From Mikrocytos mackini (taxonomy: Eukaryota > Endomyxa > Ascetosporea > Mikrocytida > Mikrocytiidae): a DNA stretch of 59,869 nucleotides. The DNA is taken from positions 1-59,869 of the forward strand of contig JASNJN010000023.1 of the NCBI GenBank assembly GCA_030180075.1. The letters run 5' to 3'. This document shows positions 30,657 through 38,563 of this stretch, in pieces. Each line of letters opens with the position of its first letter. Positions within the stretch are counted from its first letter, which is position 1. Made by a program: the position numbers and the translations under genes. Below the pieces are notes generated by a model that was not told where the DNA came from, ran no database searches, and saw nothing but the letters and a program-made list of their open reading frames with translations.

Positions 30657-33104
30657 TTAATGTACGCTTTGAGGTTCATAGTCGCTAGTCTCGGATCCTA
30701 TTTCATCGGATTCGTTGATTTTTGTCCTCTTGGCCTTTGTTTCACCGCCCTTCTTACCTATATTTCCTTTCAAAGTAAATTTTAAAGCCTCTGTCGCTGC
30801 CTTCACCCTCAAGTAATACATACCCGTTTTGAGATTCTTTTCCCACCCAAAACAATGCATACTAACTATTTTCTTGATACTTGGATCTTTCATAAATATG
30901 TTGAGGCTTTGTGATTGATCTATAAAAGGTGCCCTGTCTGCCGACATTTCTATTATATGTTTCTGTGGGATTTCCCAGACAATTCTGTAAACCTTCTGTA
31001 AATATTCGGGGATTTCCTCCACGCCCTTCACAGACCCGTCCCGCAACATAATCTTTTGTTTCACTCCCTCATTCCAAACACCAAGATCAGTCAAATCTCT
31101 CAAAAGGTGCTTGTTGATATAAATGAAATCCCCCGCTAACACCCTTCTGACGTATAAATTACTCGTTATGGCTTCGGTACTCTCAATGCTTCCCAGTATC
31201 TGTGCAGTGCTCGCGGTTGGCATACAACATGTGAACAATGAATTCGCCAGTCCATATTTTTTAATATTTTCTCGTAACAAGTCCCAGTCATACCCACAAG
31301 TCAGTTCTTTATTGTCTTTGAAATAATGTTCAAAGTGAAGTACTCCCTTGCTGTAATAAGATCCCTCAAATGATTCGTAAGCCTTCCCCTTTTCCTTGGC
31401 TATTTGGCAGCTACTTTCAAGACAGGCATGGTATATTGTCTCAAATATTTTCTTGTTCAACGTCCTCGCCTCTTCGGAGTCGTATGGTAGTTTGAAAATA
31501 TAAAACACATCAGCCAACCCTTGGACGCCTACCCCAATCGGCCTGTGTTTGAAGTTAGAAGTTTCCGCCTCCTTAACAGGGTAGTAATTTCTATCTATTC
31601 CATTGTCCAGCGACTTGGTTACAAAGCCGGCTATTTCATGGAGCTTTTCAAAGTCGTAGTAACTACAAACATCAAAAGGCTTCGAGCTATTGGCTTTTAA
31701 ATCAAAAAGCCTCTTTTTCCTGTCAAAACTGGTCTTTACAAATTTGGAAACTGATATTGAAGCCAAGTTACAAGTTGCCACTTCATTAGCGTCGCTGTAT
31801 TGAACTATCTCTGTGCATAAGTTACTCGACCGTATCATGCCGATGTTGTTTTGGTTCGAATACTCGTTGCACTTGTCTTTGTACAGCATGAACGGACATC
31901 CAGTTTCTATTTGTGCGCGACAAATTTCCTTCATGAGCTGCCTCGCCTTTATTTTCTCTCTGAATAGGGTTTGTTCTACATAGTTATTGAAATGTTTCTC
32001 GAACTCCTCCCCATAAGTGTTCGGTAGCTCGGGCGCCTTCGAAGGGCAAAACAAATACCAATCACCGTCTTCTTTCACCCTCTTCATGAACAAATCCGGT
32101 ATCCAGAGCGCTTGGAATAAGTCTCTGCATCTCTTATCTTCGTTTCCGGTATTCTTCCGTAGATCAAGGAAACTCATAATGTCGGCGTGCCATGGTTCTA
32201 AGTAGATACAGCACGCACCGGGTCGCCTGCTCCCGCCCTGATCTGCATAACGCATCGTAGAATTCAGAACGGACAAATATGGCATTATTCCCTTCGCGAT
32301 GCCACCAATTCCCTTTATCTCCGCGCCTTTAGCTCTGACATTAGAAACGGAAATCCCCAGCCCACCTGCATGTTTAGAAACTAGTGCTGCGTTCTTAATC
32401 GTCGAATAAATACCGTCTACTGAGTCTTCAGATGTGGTCATTAGAAAACAAGAGGCCAGCTGCTGTTTGATTAGCCCGGAGTTGAATAAGGTAGGTGTTG
32501 CATGAGTGTAGTATTGTTTTGACATAAAATCGTAGGCTTTAAATGCCAGCTCCAGGTTGTTGTTGAATATGGACAAGGCGCACCTCATAAGCAAGTATTG
32601 GTACGTTTCCATCACCTTTCCGTTCTTTTTGAGGAAGTAATTCTTTTGTAAGGTAGAGTAACCAAAGTAGTTTAGAATATAGTCTCTTTCTAAGTCTATA
32701 TAGGAATCTATCTTCTTAGTACGCTCCGGATCCTCGGTCACGAAATTATAAAGATTGTCATTGATAAGTTGCACATCTCTACCTGTAGAAAGGCTTTTGT
32801 AATGATAAAGTTCGTGAATAGACTTGGAAAAGGAAGAAGGTATTTGTTTGTGGAGGTTGGATATTGCTATACGGGCTGCCAACCTTCCGTATTCGTAGTG
32901 CTTAGGTAGTAAGGATGCACAGAGCTGGGCCGTATATAAATCTATCTCGGATGTTGCCATGTCTTCGTAAACTGCCTGCCCAGTTTTCTCCGTTATATAT
33001 AGAGCATCTATATTGGAGAGCCCGTTTGCAAGCTGTTTTATTCGGTCTGTTACTTCTTGGAGGTTAATCTTAACGCGTGACCCGTCTCTTTTGATTACGT
33101 ACAT
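30657..33104 (-). CDS. RNR1: Ribonucleotide reductase large subunit (class I), lacking the C-terminal cysteine pair
   Basis: Reduces ribonucleoside diphosphates to deoxy forms, together with a small subunit. 815 aa. An N-terminal ATP-cone spans residues 1-90. Active-site residues are C219 (LASCFLMTT), N428, C430 and E432 (SNLCTEIV) and C445 (TCNLAS). The substrate loops MRYADQGGSRRPGAC and PTASTAQILG and the radical-relay tyrosines YY763-764 are present. The family normally ends with a flexible tail bearing a CxxC-type pair that re-reduces the active site. Here the last ~50 residues are Lys/Glu/Ser-rich, end in SDYEPQSVH and contain no cysteine. No frameshift that would restore cysteines is visible before the stop. 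Divergent from CCT4 over 41 bp. Confidence 0.97.
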   Translation of the reverse strand: MYVIKRDGSRVKINLQEVTDRIKQLANGLSNIDALYITEKTGQAVYEDMATSEIDLYTAQLCASLLPKHYEYGRLAARIAISNLHKQIPSSFSKSIHELYHYKSLSTGRDVQLINDNLYNFVTEDPERTKKIDSYIDLERDYILNYFGYSTLQKNYFLKKNGKVMETYQYLLMRCALSIFNNNLELAFKAYDFMSKQYYTHATPTLFNSGLIKQQLASCFLMTTSEDSVDGIYSTIKNAALVSKHAGGLGISVSNVRAKGAEIKGIGGIAKGIMPYLSVLNSTMRYADQGGSRRPGACCIYLEPWHADIMSFLDLRKNTGNEDKRCRDLFQALWIPDLFMKRVKEDGDWYLFCPSKAPELPNTYGEEFEKHFNNYVEQTLFREKIKARQLMKEICRAQIETGCPFMLYKDKCNEYSNQNNIGMIRSSNLCTEIVQYSDANEVATCNLASISVSKFVKTSFDRKKRLFDLKANSSKPFDVCSYYDFEKLHEIAGFVTKSLDNGIDRNYYPVKEAETSNFKHRPIGVGVQGLADVFYIFKLPYDSEEARTLNKKIFETIYHACLESSCQIAKEKGKAYESFEGSYYSKGVLHFEHYFKDNKELTCGYDWDLLRENIKKYGLANSLFTCCMPTASTAQILGSIESTEAITSNLYVRRVLAGDFIYINKHLLRDLTDLGVWNEGVKQKIMLRDGSVKGVEEIPEYLQKVYRIVWEIPQKHIIEMSADRAPFIDQSQSLNIFMKDPSIKKIVSMHCFGWEKNLKTGMYYLRVKAATEALKFTLKGNIGKKGGETKAKRTKINESDEIGSETSDYEPQSVH

Positions 33105-33145
33105 TTTATAAAATTTCCTCTTTTTAAAAATTAAACCTCTCTAAC
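33105..33145. promoter_or_regulatory. 41-bp bidirectional promoter between RNR1 and CCT4
   Basis: The whole space between the two start codons. It contains ataaaatttcc on the RNR side and the palindrome-like ctttttaaaaatta on the CCT4 side. Both genes must take their core promoter from here or from inside the neighbouring coding region. Confidence 0.65.
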
Positions 33146-35062
33146 ATGGCCGAAGGACAACGAACATACAAAGACACGAAACAGAACAGAGATGTTCTAA
33201 CATCAAATCTAGATATCGCATTCCAACTCTCTAGAATGCTGCAGACGTCTCTTGGTCCGCGTGGACTGGACAAAATGATTACAGAAAAGGACTCAGTCAT
33301 AATTACGAACGATGGGGCTACAATTATGCGAGAAATAAATCCTACCAACCCAATAGCCAAAATGCTGTCGGAATTAGCAACTTCACAGGAACTGAATGCT
33401 GGGGATGGAACAACTACTTCAGTACTTCTCTGTGGTCACCTGTGTGAATCCATAACCTCATTGTTATCAAACAACATCCACCCTGCAATAGTGAGAAAGG
33501 TGATGCTTCCGCTCCATAACCTAATTCTCGAGGTGTTAAGGAACAACGACAAAATAACCAGCACAGTTGACATCCTGACTATTAGAGAATCATTCAAGAA
33601 AGGAGGCTCAATAAACGAAAACACTTTATCGTCCTTGCAAAAAGTAGAGAGGCTTATTCGGACAATTCTCTCTTCGAAAAGTGTCTCCAATTTTAACGAC
33701 ACGTTCATTCCCATGCTCCTCACTTATTTCGTTCAGAGGCTCCCCTATCAGATAACCAACTCCAGCTCTAATGACAAGTTCGAAATATATACAAAGAGTG
33801 GAAAAGGTGTTGAACAAAGCACCTTCCTACCAAACGGGCTTATCGTAAACTGCAAGTTCCCAGACAGAATTACCATTCCCCGATTCACTCCGCTTAACTA
33901 TAACGAAAACAAATTAATTCCAAACAGCATTGAAAGCCTGGCCAATTTCAAGAAGGAACTGGAAACTTCGGGGAAGAGTAAAGTGAAGGCATTGTTTATT
34001 CAAACCCCCATCCTTAGCCACGCAGTGAACCCTAAACCCTGGATTGATTCTACGGTCACTGTTCGTTCATATGACCAGATAGACGCCATGGTGCAAAAGA
34101 GAAACGAAAATTTCAGGAAGCTGGTCAAAACAATAAACAAACTGAACGCTGAGCTAGAAGTAAACTGCATATTTTATATGAGGAGAATAACACAGGGAGC
34201 ACGGGACAGTGGTTCGATTTTTGATGAAAAGTTCGTAAATTTCTTGAACAGGAAAAAGATATTCCTCGCAGAAATGGACAGGGCTGAATTTGAAAGAGTC
34301 TGCTATTCATTTGATATAAGACCTTTGGTAAGACTGGTCAGCAGTACAGACAACTTAGAAAACTTCGATACAAGCAAACTCAAAGAATATGTTGTTGAGA
34401 TGGATAGTGTTAGTAAAGTCGACCATAAAAATATCCTGCTGGAAATAAATAACAGCAACTCGGCCGATAAGAAGACGGGGACGTTCTATCTTACGGCATC
34501 GAACAAAGTGTTGTTGGAGGAGTCCAAAAGAAGCGTGGAAGATGCTGTCGGAGTTTTGAAGCTTTTAATTAAATCTAGGGTGGACGGCAAAGGGAAGCTG
34601 ATAGCAGGCGGAGGTGTCTTTGAAATGCAGTTTGCTAAAACCCTCGTTATGGTAAGTGAATTGTTGAAAATGAAAAACACCAGTGGAGTGGACAATGCTC
34701 TAGAGGAAAAGATAAGAAAGGAATTGGGAATAGAAAATAACGTAAGAGCAAACAACTTTATAAGAGAACTTATGAAAATAGATACTCGGGAAATTTCCAA
34801 AATATGTGAGGTTATTAGTGAAGCATTTGAAAACATAGTCATAGATTTGGCAAACAACGCGGCCATGGATGGTGTCGATATTCTTAGTCAAATGAAAACA
34901 AAGATCAAACAGGGCAAAGATAGAATTGCAGTCAATGTTATTAAAAGTAGAATAAGTGAAGATTTAGACGTTGAAATGCCCTTCGGAGTTCAAGAATCGG
35001 TTGTGAAACTTGCAACAGAGTTCGTTTGCCAACTTTTGAAAACCAACGACGTCGTTGGATAA
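33146..35062 (+). CDS. CCT4: Cytosolic chaperonin (TRiC/CCT) delta subunit
   Basis: One of eight subunits of the chaperonin ring that folds actin and tubulin in the cytosol. Motifs: TSLGPRGLDKM (34-44), TNDGATIM (54-61), GDGTT (86-90, nucleotide binding) and AGGGVFEMQ (487-495). The apical segment with TVTVRSYDQIDAMVQKRNE and the C-terminal SVVKLATEFVCQLLKTNDVV align best with CCT-delta by eye. The 638 aa exceed the usual ~540; the surplus lies mostly in the intermediate/apical part (about residues 130-430) as inserted charged loops. The frame is complete. Assignment to delta rather than another subunit is fairly but not fully certain. Confidence 0.88.
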   Translation: MAEGQRTYKDTKQNRDVLTSNLDIAFQLSRMLQTSLGPRGLDKMITEKDSVIITNDGATIMREINPTNPIAKMLSELATSQELNAGDGTTTSVLLCGHLCESITSLLSNNIHPAIVRKVMLPLHNLILEVLRNNDKITSTVDILTIRESFKKGGSINENTLSSLQKVERLIRTILSSKSVSNFNDTFIPMLLTYFVQRLPYQITNSSSNDKFEIYTKSGKGVEQSTFLPNGLIVNCKFPDRITIPRFTPLNYNENKLIPNSIESLANFKKELETSGKSKVKALFIQTPILSHAVNPKPWIDSTVTVRSYDQIDAMVQKRNENFRKLVKTINKLNAELEVNCIFYMRRITQGARDSGSIFDEKFVNFLNRKKIFLAEMDRAEFERVCYSFDIRPLVRLVSSTDNLENFDTSKLKEYVVEMDSVSKVDHKNILLEINNSNSADKKTGTFYLTASNKVLLEESKRSVEDAVGVLKLLIKSRVDGKGKLIAGGGVFEMQFAKTLVMVSELLKMKNTSGVDNALEEKIRKELGIENNVRANNFIRELMKIDTREISKICEVISEAFENIVIDLANNAAMDGVDILSQMKTKIKQGKDRIAVNVIKSRISEDLDVEMPFGVQESVVKLATEFVCQLLKTNDVVG

Positions 35063-35281
35063 CTCTTTATTAGTATTAAATAATTATAGATGTAGGCGGT
35101 ATTAAATTGTATTTAAAACCAACAGTTGGAACTTAGTTTGAGTTGTCTGATTATACTTTTTACCTTTGAAAACAAAACCATGTGGAACTGAAACTGTTTT
35201 TAGTATCGGATTGGTTCTAAAATTAGAATAGTAAATCGAATACAACTACACCCGCAATACTCAATTCAAATTTAAGAACAA

Positions 35282-36718
35282 TTATATATTAAGGGTTTTA
35301 TCTAACTTATATTCAAGCGCTACGCACACAGCCAAATCTATACAAAACTTCTCATAAAAAGCTTGTATCGTTTCTGTATTTACAAAAAATTTGTCTTTTC
35401 CGAGTCTTTCTGTCATTTTTATATCGACTTTGGTGCTTAGGTATATTTTTAACGATTCTTTGTCAGATTCATGCACATCTTTGGCCTTGACTTCTCCGCT
35501 GTGTATTTTGGCGATCAACTCTTCGTATTTTTTACTGGTATCCAATGGGAGGGGAAACATAATCGCTGTCCCTAGAACAGGGATTACTACCGATTCTAAC
35601 AACAACTCGCTCCTCAACATTACCTTCTCCTTTTCGTTATTTTTTAGTTTATTGAGGGACTCTATAATGTTGGTCGGACTTATTAATCGTTTGACATTCA
35701 GAATTCTTTTATCGGCCTTCTTTATAAGAACACAGTTATCTTTGAATTCCTCAGATAAATCTGCGTCACACAGCTGCTCGCTTTTCATTTCCAGGACACT
35801 GAGAGTATCGATGAGACCATCATTGACAATTCCGGACTTGAACTTTTCTAAGACATTTTGTGCCTTTTTGTATCTTCTATTTTGTTCAGCTTTGAGTTTC
35901 TCTATTTCCTCACAAATGGTTTCGTATTGTTGGAGTGAGTCTGCAAGATGCTTCTCGGCCTCCTTGGTTCTCGTGAAAGCCCTGGCCATATCGGCCCGTT
36001 TTTCGGTATCTGCTTTCCTATTATACAATTTGAGACTAGCGTCGTTTGGGATAACGTCATTATACGCGTATAAAGTGGAAGAATCATCATATATTTTCTT
36101 CATGAGCTCTACCACTTTTTCATCAATGTCATTTAACTTACAACTCGAAAGATAAATTTTGTCTGCGGCATTCTGTATAGTTATCCCGGAAAGGGGTTGG
36201 TTTGAGTATTGTCTGAAAACATCCCTCGTCTTGGAGGTTTCTTCGGAAACGAGGCTCGTTAATTTGTCAAACATTGGTGTCATGAGCTTTTGTTTCTGAT
36301 GAAGGTTTATGAGTTTGTGTTTGAATAACTCCAGGAACAATAGCCTGGTGATTACTAACCGCTCTTGTATTGTGAAAAACCTGTCCCTCAACTGTTCGAT
36401 CGTGTACATCTCAATGGGGTGTGAAAGAAGGCCGAGCGATGCCTCGCGAATGAAATCTTCACGTAGAATAATAAAATTCAGCTCAAAATTCTCCACACGC
36501 TTCAGAAGAAGGTCGGATTCTTCTTCGGACCAGAATCTATCTTTGAAAAACAGTTGATATTCTTCGCAAGTATATTTTAGTATTTTCAGTGAAATATTAA
36601 ATTTTGCGTAGGGGAAAGATTTCAAATCTTTGTACTTTACAGAGTGGTATAGTTCTATGGGGAATTCATGTACATCTATGGGAACCTTTTCGACGTTCCA
36701 CCCGAGCTCTGGTTTCAT
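35282..36718 (-). CDS. SWC4: SWC4/DMAP1-like subunit of SWR1 and NuA4 chromatin complexes
   Basis: The N-terminal domain matches the DMAP1/Swc4 SANT-like fold: YTCEEYQLFFKDRFWSEEES (50-69), then DLLLKRVENFELNFIIL and TIEQLRDRFFTIQERL (106-121), i.e. the family pattern Y-T-x-E-E-Y...W-S-x-E-E-T-D...F-x-L-R-F-I/W-I...S-V-E-x-L-K-x-R-Y-Y. The protein is 478 aa, close to yeast Swc4 (476). A long coiled-coil region follows (about 230-300). In yeast the protein anchors actin/Arp4 modules for histone H2A.Z deposition and H4 acetylation. Convergent with CCT4 (219-bp gap). The upstream minus strand has ccaaattttaactttt. Confidence 0.8.
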   Translation of the reverse strand: MKPELGWNVEKVPIDVHEFPIELYHSVKYKDLKSFPYAKFNISLKILKYTCEEYQLFFKDRFWSEEESDLLLKRVENFELNFIILREDFIREASLGLLSHPIEMYTIEQLRDRFFTIQERLVITRLLFLELFKHKLINLHQKQKLMTPMFDKLTSLVSEETSKTRDVFRQYSNQPLSGITIQNAADKIYLSSCKLNDIDEKVVELMKKIYDDSSTLYAYNDVIPNDASLKLYNRKADTEKRADMARAFTRTKEAEKHLADSLQQYETICEEIEKLKAEQNRRYKKAQNVLEKFKSGIVNDGLIDTLSVLEMKSEQLCDADLSEEFKDNCVLIKKADKRILNVKRLISPTNIIESLNKLKNNEKEKVMLRSELLLESVVIPVLGTAIMFPLPLDTSKKYEELIAKIHSGEVKAKDVHESDKESLKIYLSTKVDIKMTERLGKDKFFVNTETIQAFYEKFCIDLAVCVALEYKLDKTLNI

Positions 36719-37041
36719 AATTTTGCGTTTTAGGAAAATGCAAAAAGTTAAAATTTGGAAAAGAAAAAAATGGTCGAAATTTCTAAAACTTCCTATTCAA
36801 GTCGATATATCGTTTTAAAACAATATTAAGCCAGTTATACTCTAAGGACACTATTCTCAACCATAGGCCCCTCTATAATAGGGTTAACCACGACATTTTA
36901 AAAAAATGACTACAAGGATAACTATCACACATACAACACGATATGATCAAGGCACACTCGAATTGCTGATTTTAAAAATAAATTTGTCCAATATATATTT
37001 TAGATTCAATTTCTTGTCGTTGTAAACTAAAGTGAATCAAT
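36719..37041. other. Spacer, no gene seen
   Basis: About 320 bp of AT-rich DNA between the SWC4 start and the PRELI gene end. Nothing recognised apart from an AAATTTTAA block near 36750. Confidence 0.55.
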
Positions 37042-37570
37042 TCATTTCTTGAACAAGTGCTTAAATTTCCTACAAAGTTGATCCATGATACGTATTCCTG
37101 CTCTACTTTGTTTCAATCCCATGTAACTTATTTTTTCCTCGATGTGTGACATGAAAGGAATGTGTTTATTCAACGAGAGTTTGCTTTCCACACAAAATCT
37201 TGTTTTATTCTTGTCTTCCAGGTCTTCAGAATATTGGCAAATTTCCTCGAAGTTGAAAAATCCAAAGAGTGAGTGCTCTGTGTGAAGTGTGGTTATTCGT
37301 CGCACAGGATCAACGATTGTTGTCTCTTTTATATCAAAGGTTTTGTTCCTAAGCTTTAAAAGTAAATACAAAATGGCTCAAAAAAGGATAGTTGAACTCA
37401 CAGGTCAAAACTCGGTCTGTTATCTCCTTTGTCCCGTCTTTAGTCTGATTCAGGCATTTAACATCTTTTATATGCGAAGCTAGTTTGGAAGGATATTTTC
37501 TAAAGTGGCAGTATGTTACAAGGTCCCATTTCTGGTTGAACAAGTGTGTCTTGGAGTAGATATGGGCCAT
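37042..37570 (-). CDS. PRELI/MSF1 (Ups1/Slowmo) lipid-transfer protein, split by a +1 frameshift
   Basis: Family members carry phosphatidic acid or phosphatidylserine between mitochondrial membranes; here a mitosome would be the expected site (inference). Frame 1 (37570 to about 37349) encodes the N-terminal half: MAHIYSKTHLFNQKWDLVTY, a KYPS motif and RVLTCEF. Frame 2 (from about 37360 to 37042) encodes RNKTFDIKE, the family signature TTIVDPVRRITT, FNFEEICQYSED and the C-terminal helix KQSRAGIRIMDQLCRKF. Together they cover the whole domain at normal length (~175 aa). The switch lies at AAA-GCT-TAG-G, where moving forward by one base past the UAG restores the frame. Both halves look conserved, so recent error, decay or programmed shifting are all possible. 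Confidence 0.8.
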
Positions 37571-37593
37571 TTTTATTTACAAATTTTAAATTT
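37571..37593. promoter_or_regulatory. 23-bp bidirectional promoter between PRELI and the longin gene
   Basis: ttttatttacaaattttaaattt is everything between two opposed start codons. It contains the palindromic aaattttaaattt, which presents the AAATTT signal on both strands. Confidence 0.65.
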
Positions 37594-38337
37594 ATGACAA
37601 TACCAAACGCTATTTTTGTAATTGACAAGAAAACCAATGTACTATATGAACGGAAAACAAGTATGAAAAATGAAGATTTCTCAAAGTTGTTGTTTTTTGT
37701 TGCGAATATAAGTTCTAGCCACTTCAATTCGGTTGTACCTGATTCTAACTTTATCCAAAGAGAGTGTGAAGAATTGAACCAGCGTGTATATTTATTTAGC
37801 TTGACTAATGCAAAGATGTTAATTTCTTATGACAAAGAAGGCACTTGTTTGATAACTGAGCATGAATTTATTTCCAGTTTCTTTGGCTTCCTCACGGCTT
37901 TAAAAGAACTGATTGATTTCAATAAGAAGGGATTTGTTGAAGCTATAAAATTTGTCAACTTTACAACGGTTATAGACGAAATATTCAACAGCGAATTGAC
38001 CGTTATTCCAACATTAGACGAAATTCAAAAGATAATGAACTTATATAGTGTGAATGAAAGATTAGGAAGAATATTAGAAGAAGAAAAAATGAAAGCGATG
38101 GCACAGCAATTCGAACAGTTCTCACTGCTTAAAGAAATGATGGAAGGAGAAAATGCAGTTGCTCCAAATTCATCCGAAGCGTTTAGGATAAAAAGAAAAG
38201 AAACTAAGAAACTGGAGAGAGAAAAGAAAGAAAGAGAGGAGAAGTTAAAACTTGAGAAGGGCGAAGCAATCGAAAATGGAAAACCCCAGTCCGAAGAGGA
38301 TATACCAACACAAACTATGGGATTAAAACTTCGTTGA
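37594..38337 (+). CDS. Longin-domain protein resembling the N-terminal part of delta-COP
   Basis: The ATG at 37594 (247 aa) is preferred over a start 16 codons upstream, because that would overlap the neighbouring PRELI gene and leave no promoter. The N-terminal ~130 residues fit a longin fold (IPNAIFVIDKKTNVLYER start; RVYLFSLTNAKMLISYDK strand pair). The helix TLDEIQKIMNLYSVNERL and a long basic coiled-coil linker follow. The last residues (MGLKLR) recall the short L-x-L-G motif of delta-COP linkers. Full delta-COP has about 500 aa with a C-terminal mu-homology domain, which is absent here. SRP-receptor alpha or another longin protein cannot be ruled out. Nearby vesicle-coat genes fit but do not prove the call. 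Confidence 0.5.
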   Translation: MTIPNAIFVIDKKTNVLYERKTSMKNEDFSKLLFFVANISSSHFNSVVPDSNFIQRECEELNQRVYLFSLTNAKMLISYDKEGTCLITEHEFISSFFGFLTALKELIDFNKKGFVEAIKFVNFTTVIDEIFNSELTVIPTLDEIQKIMNLYSVNERLGRILEEEKMKAMAQQFEQFSLLKEMMEGENAVAPNSSEAFRIKRKETKKLEREKKEREEKLKLEKGEAIENGKPQSEEDIPTQTMGLKLR

Positions 38338-38563
38338 TGTTCAATGGTAACAATAAATTATAGATAATGTTGTGTTCTATAACTTAGGTATATTTTCTTT
38401 CATTATGGTGTTTAATCTAAAACGTATATGATCTAGTAATAGATTAATTACAATTCAATTAAGATATATTAAGATATTAGGATATATAAACACTCTTCTA
38501 TTAATCTTCCAGAAAAAAACTATAAATTGTATTTGTACTTCTGACATATCATTCTTTAATTAA

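Noticed and set aside
35391-36155. 254-codon open frame antisense to the SWC4-like gene
   Set aside because: Ser/Leu-rich mirror of Glu/Lys-rich coding sequence; the sense strand has a recognisable domain.
37349-37401. Spliceosomal intron in the PRELI gene instead of a frameshift
   Set aside because: Candidate GT...AG intervals of 21 and 53 nt do not restore the frame. A 16-nt one would, but lacks a branch-point motif and is shorter than introns I would accept; a one-base shift is simpler.
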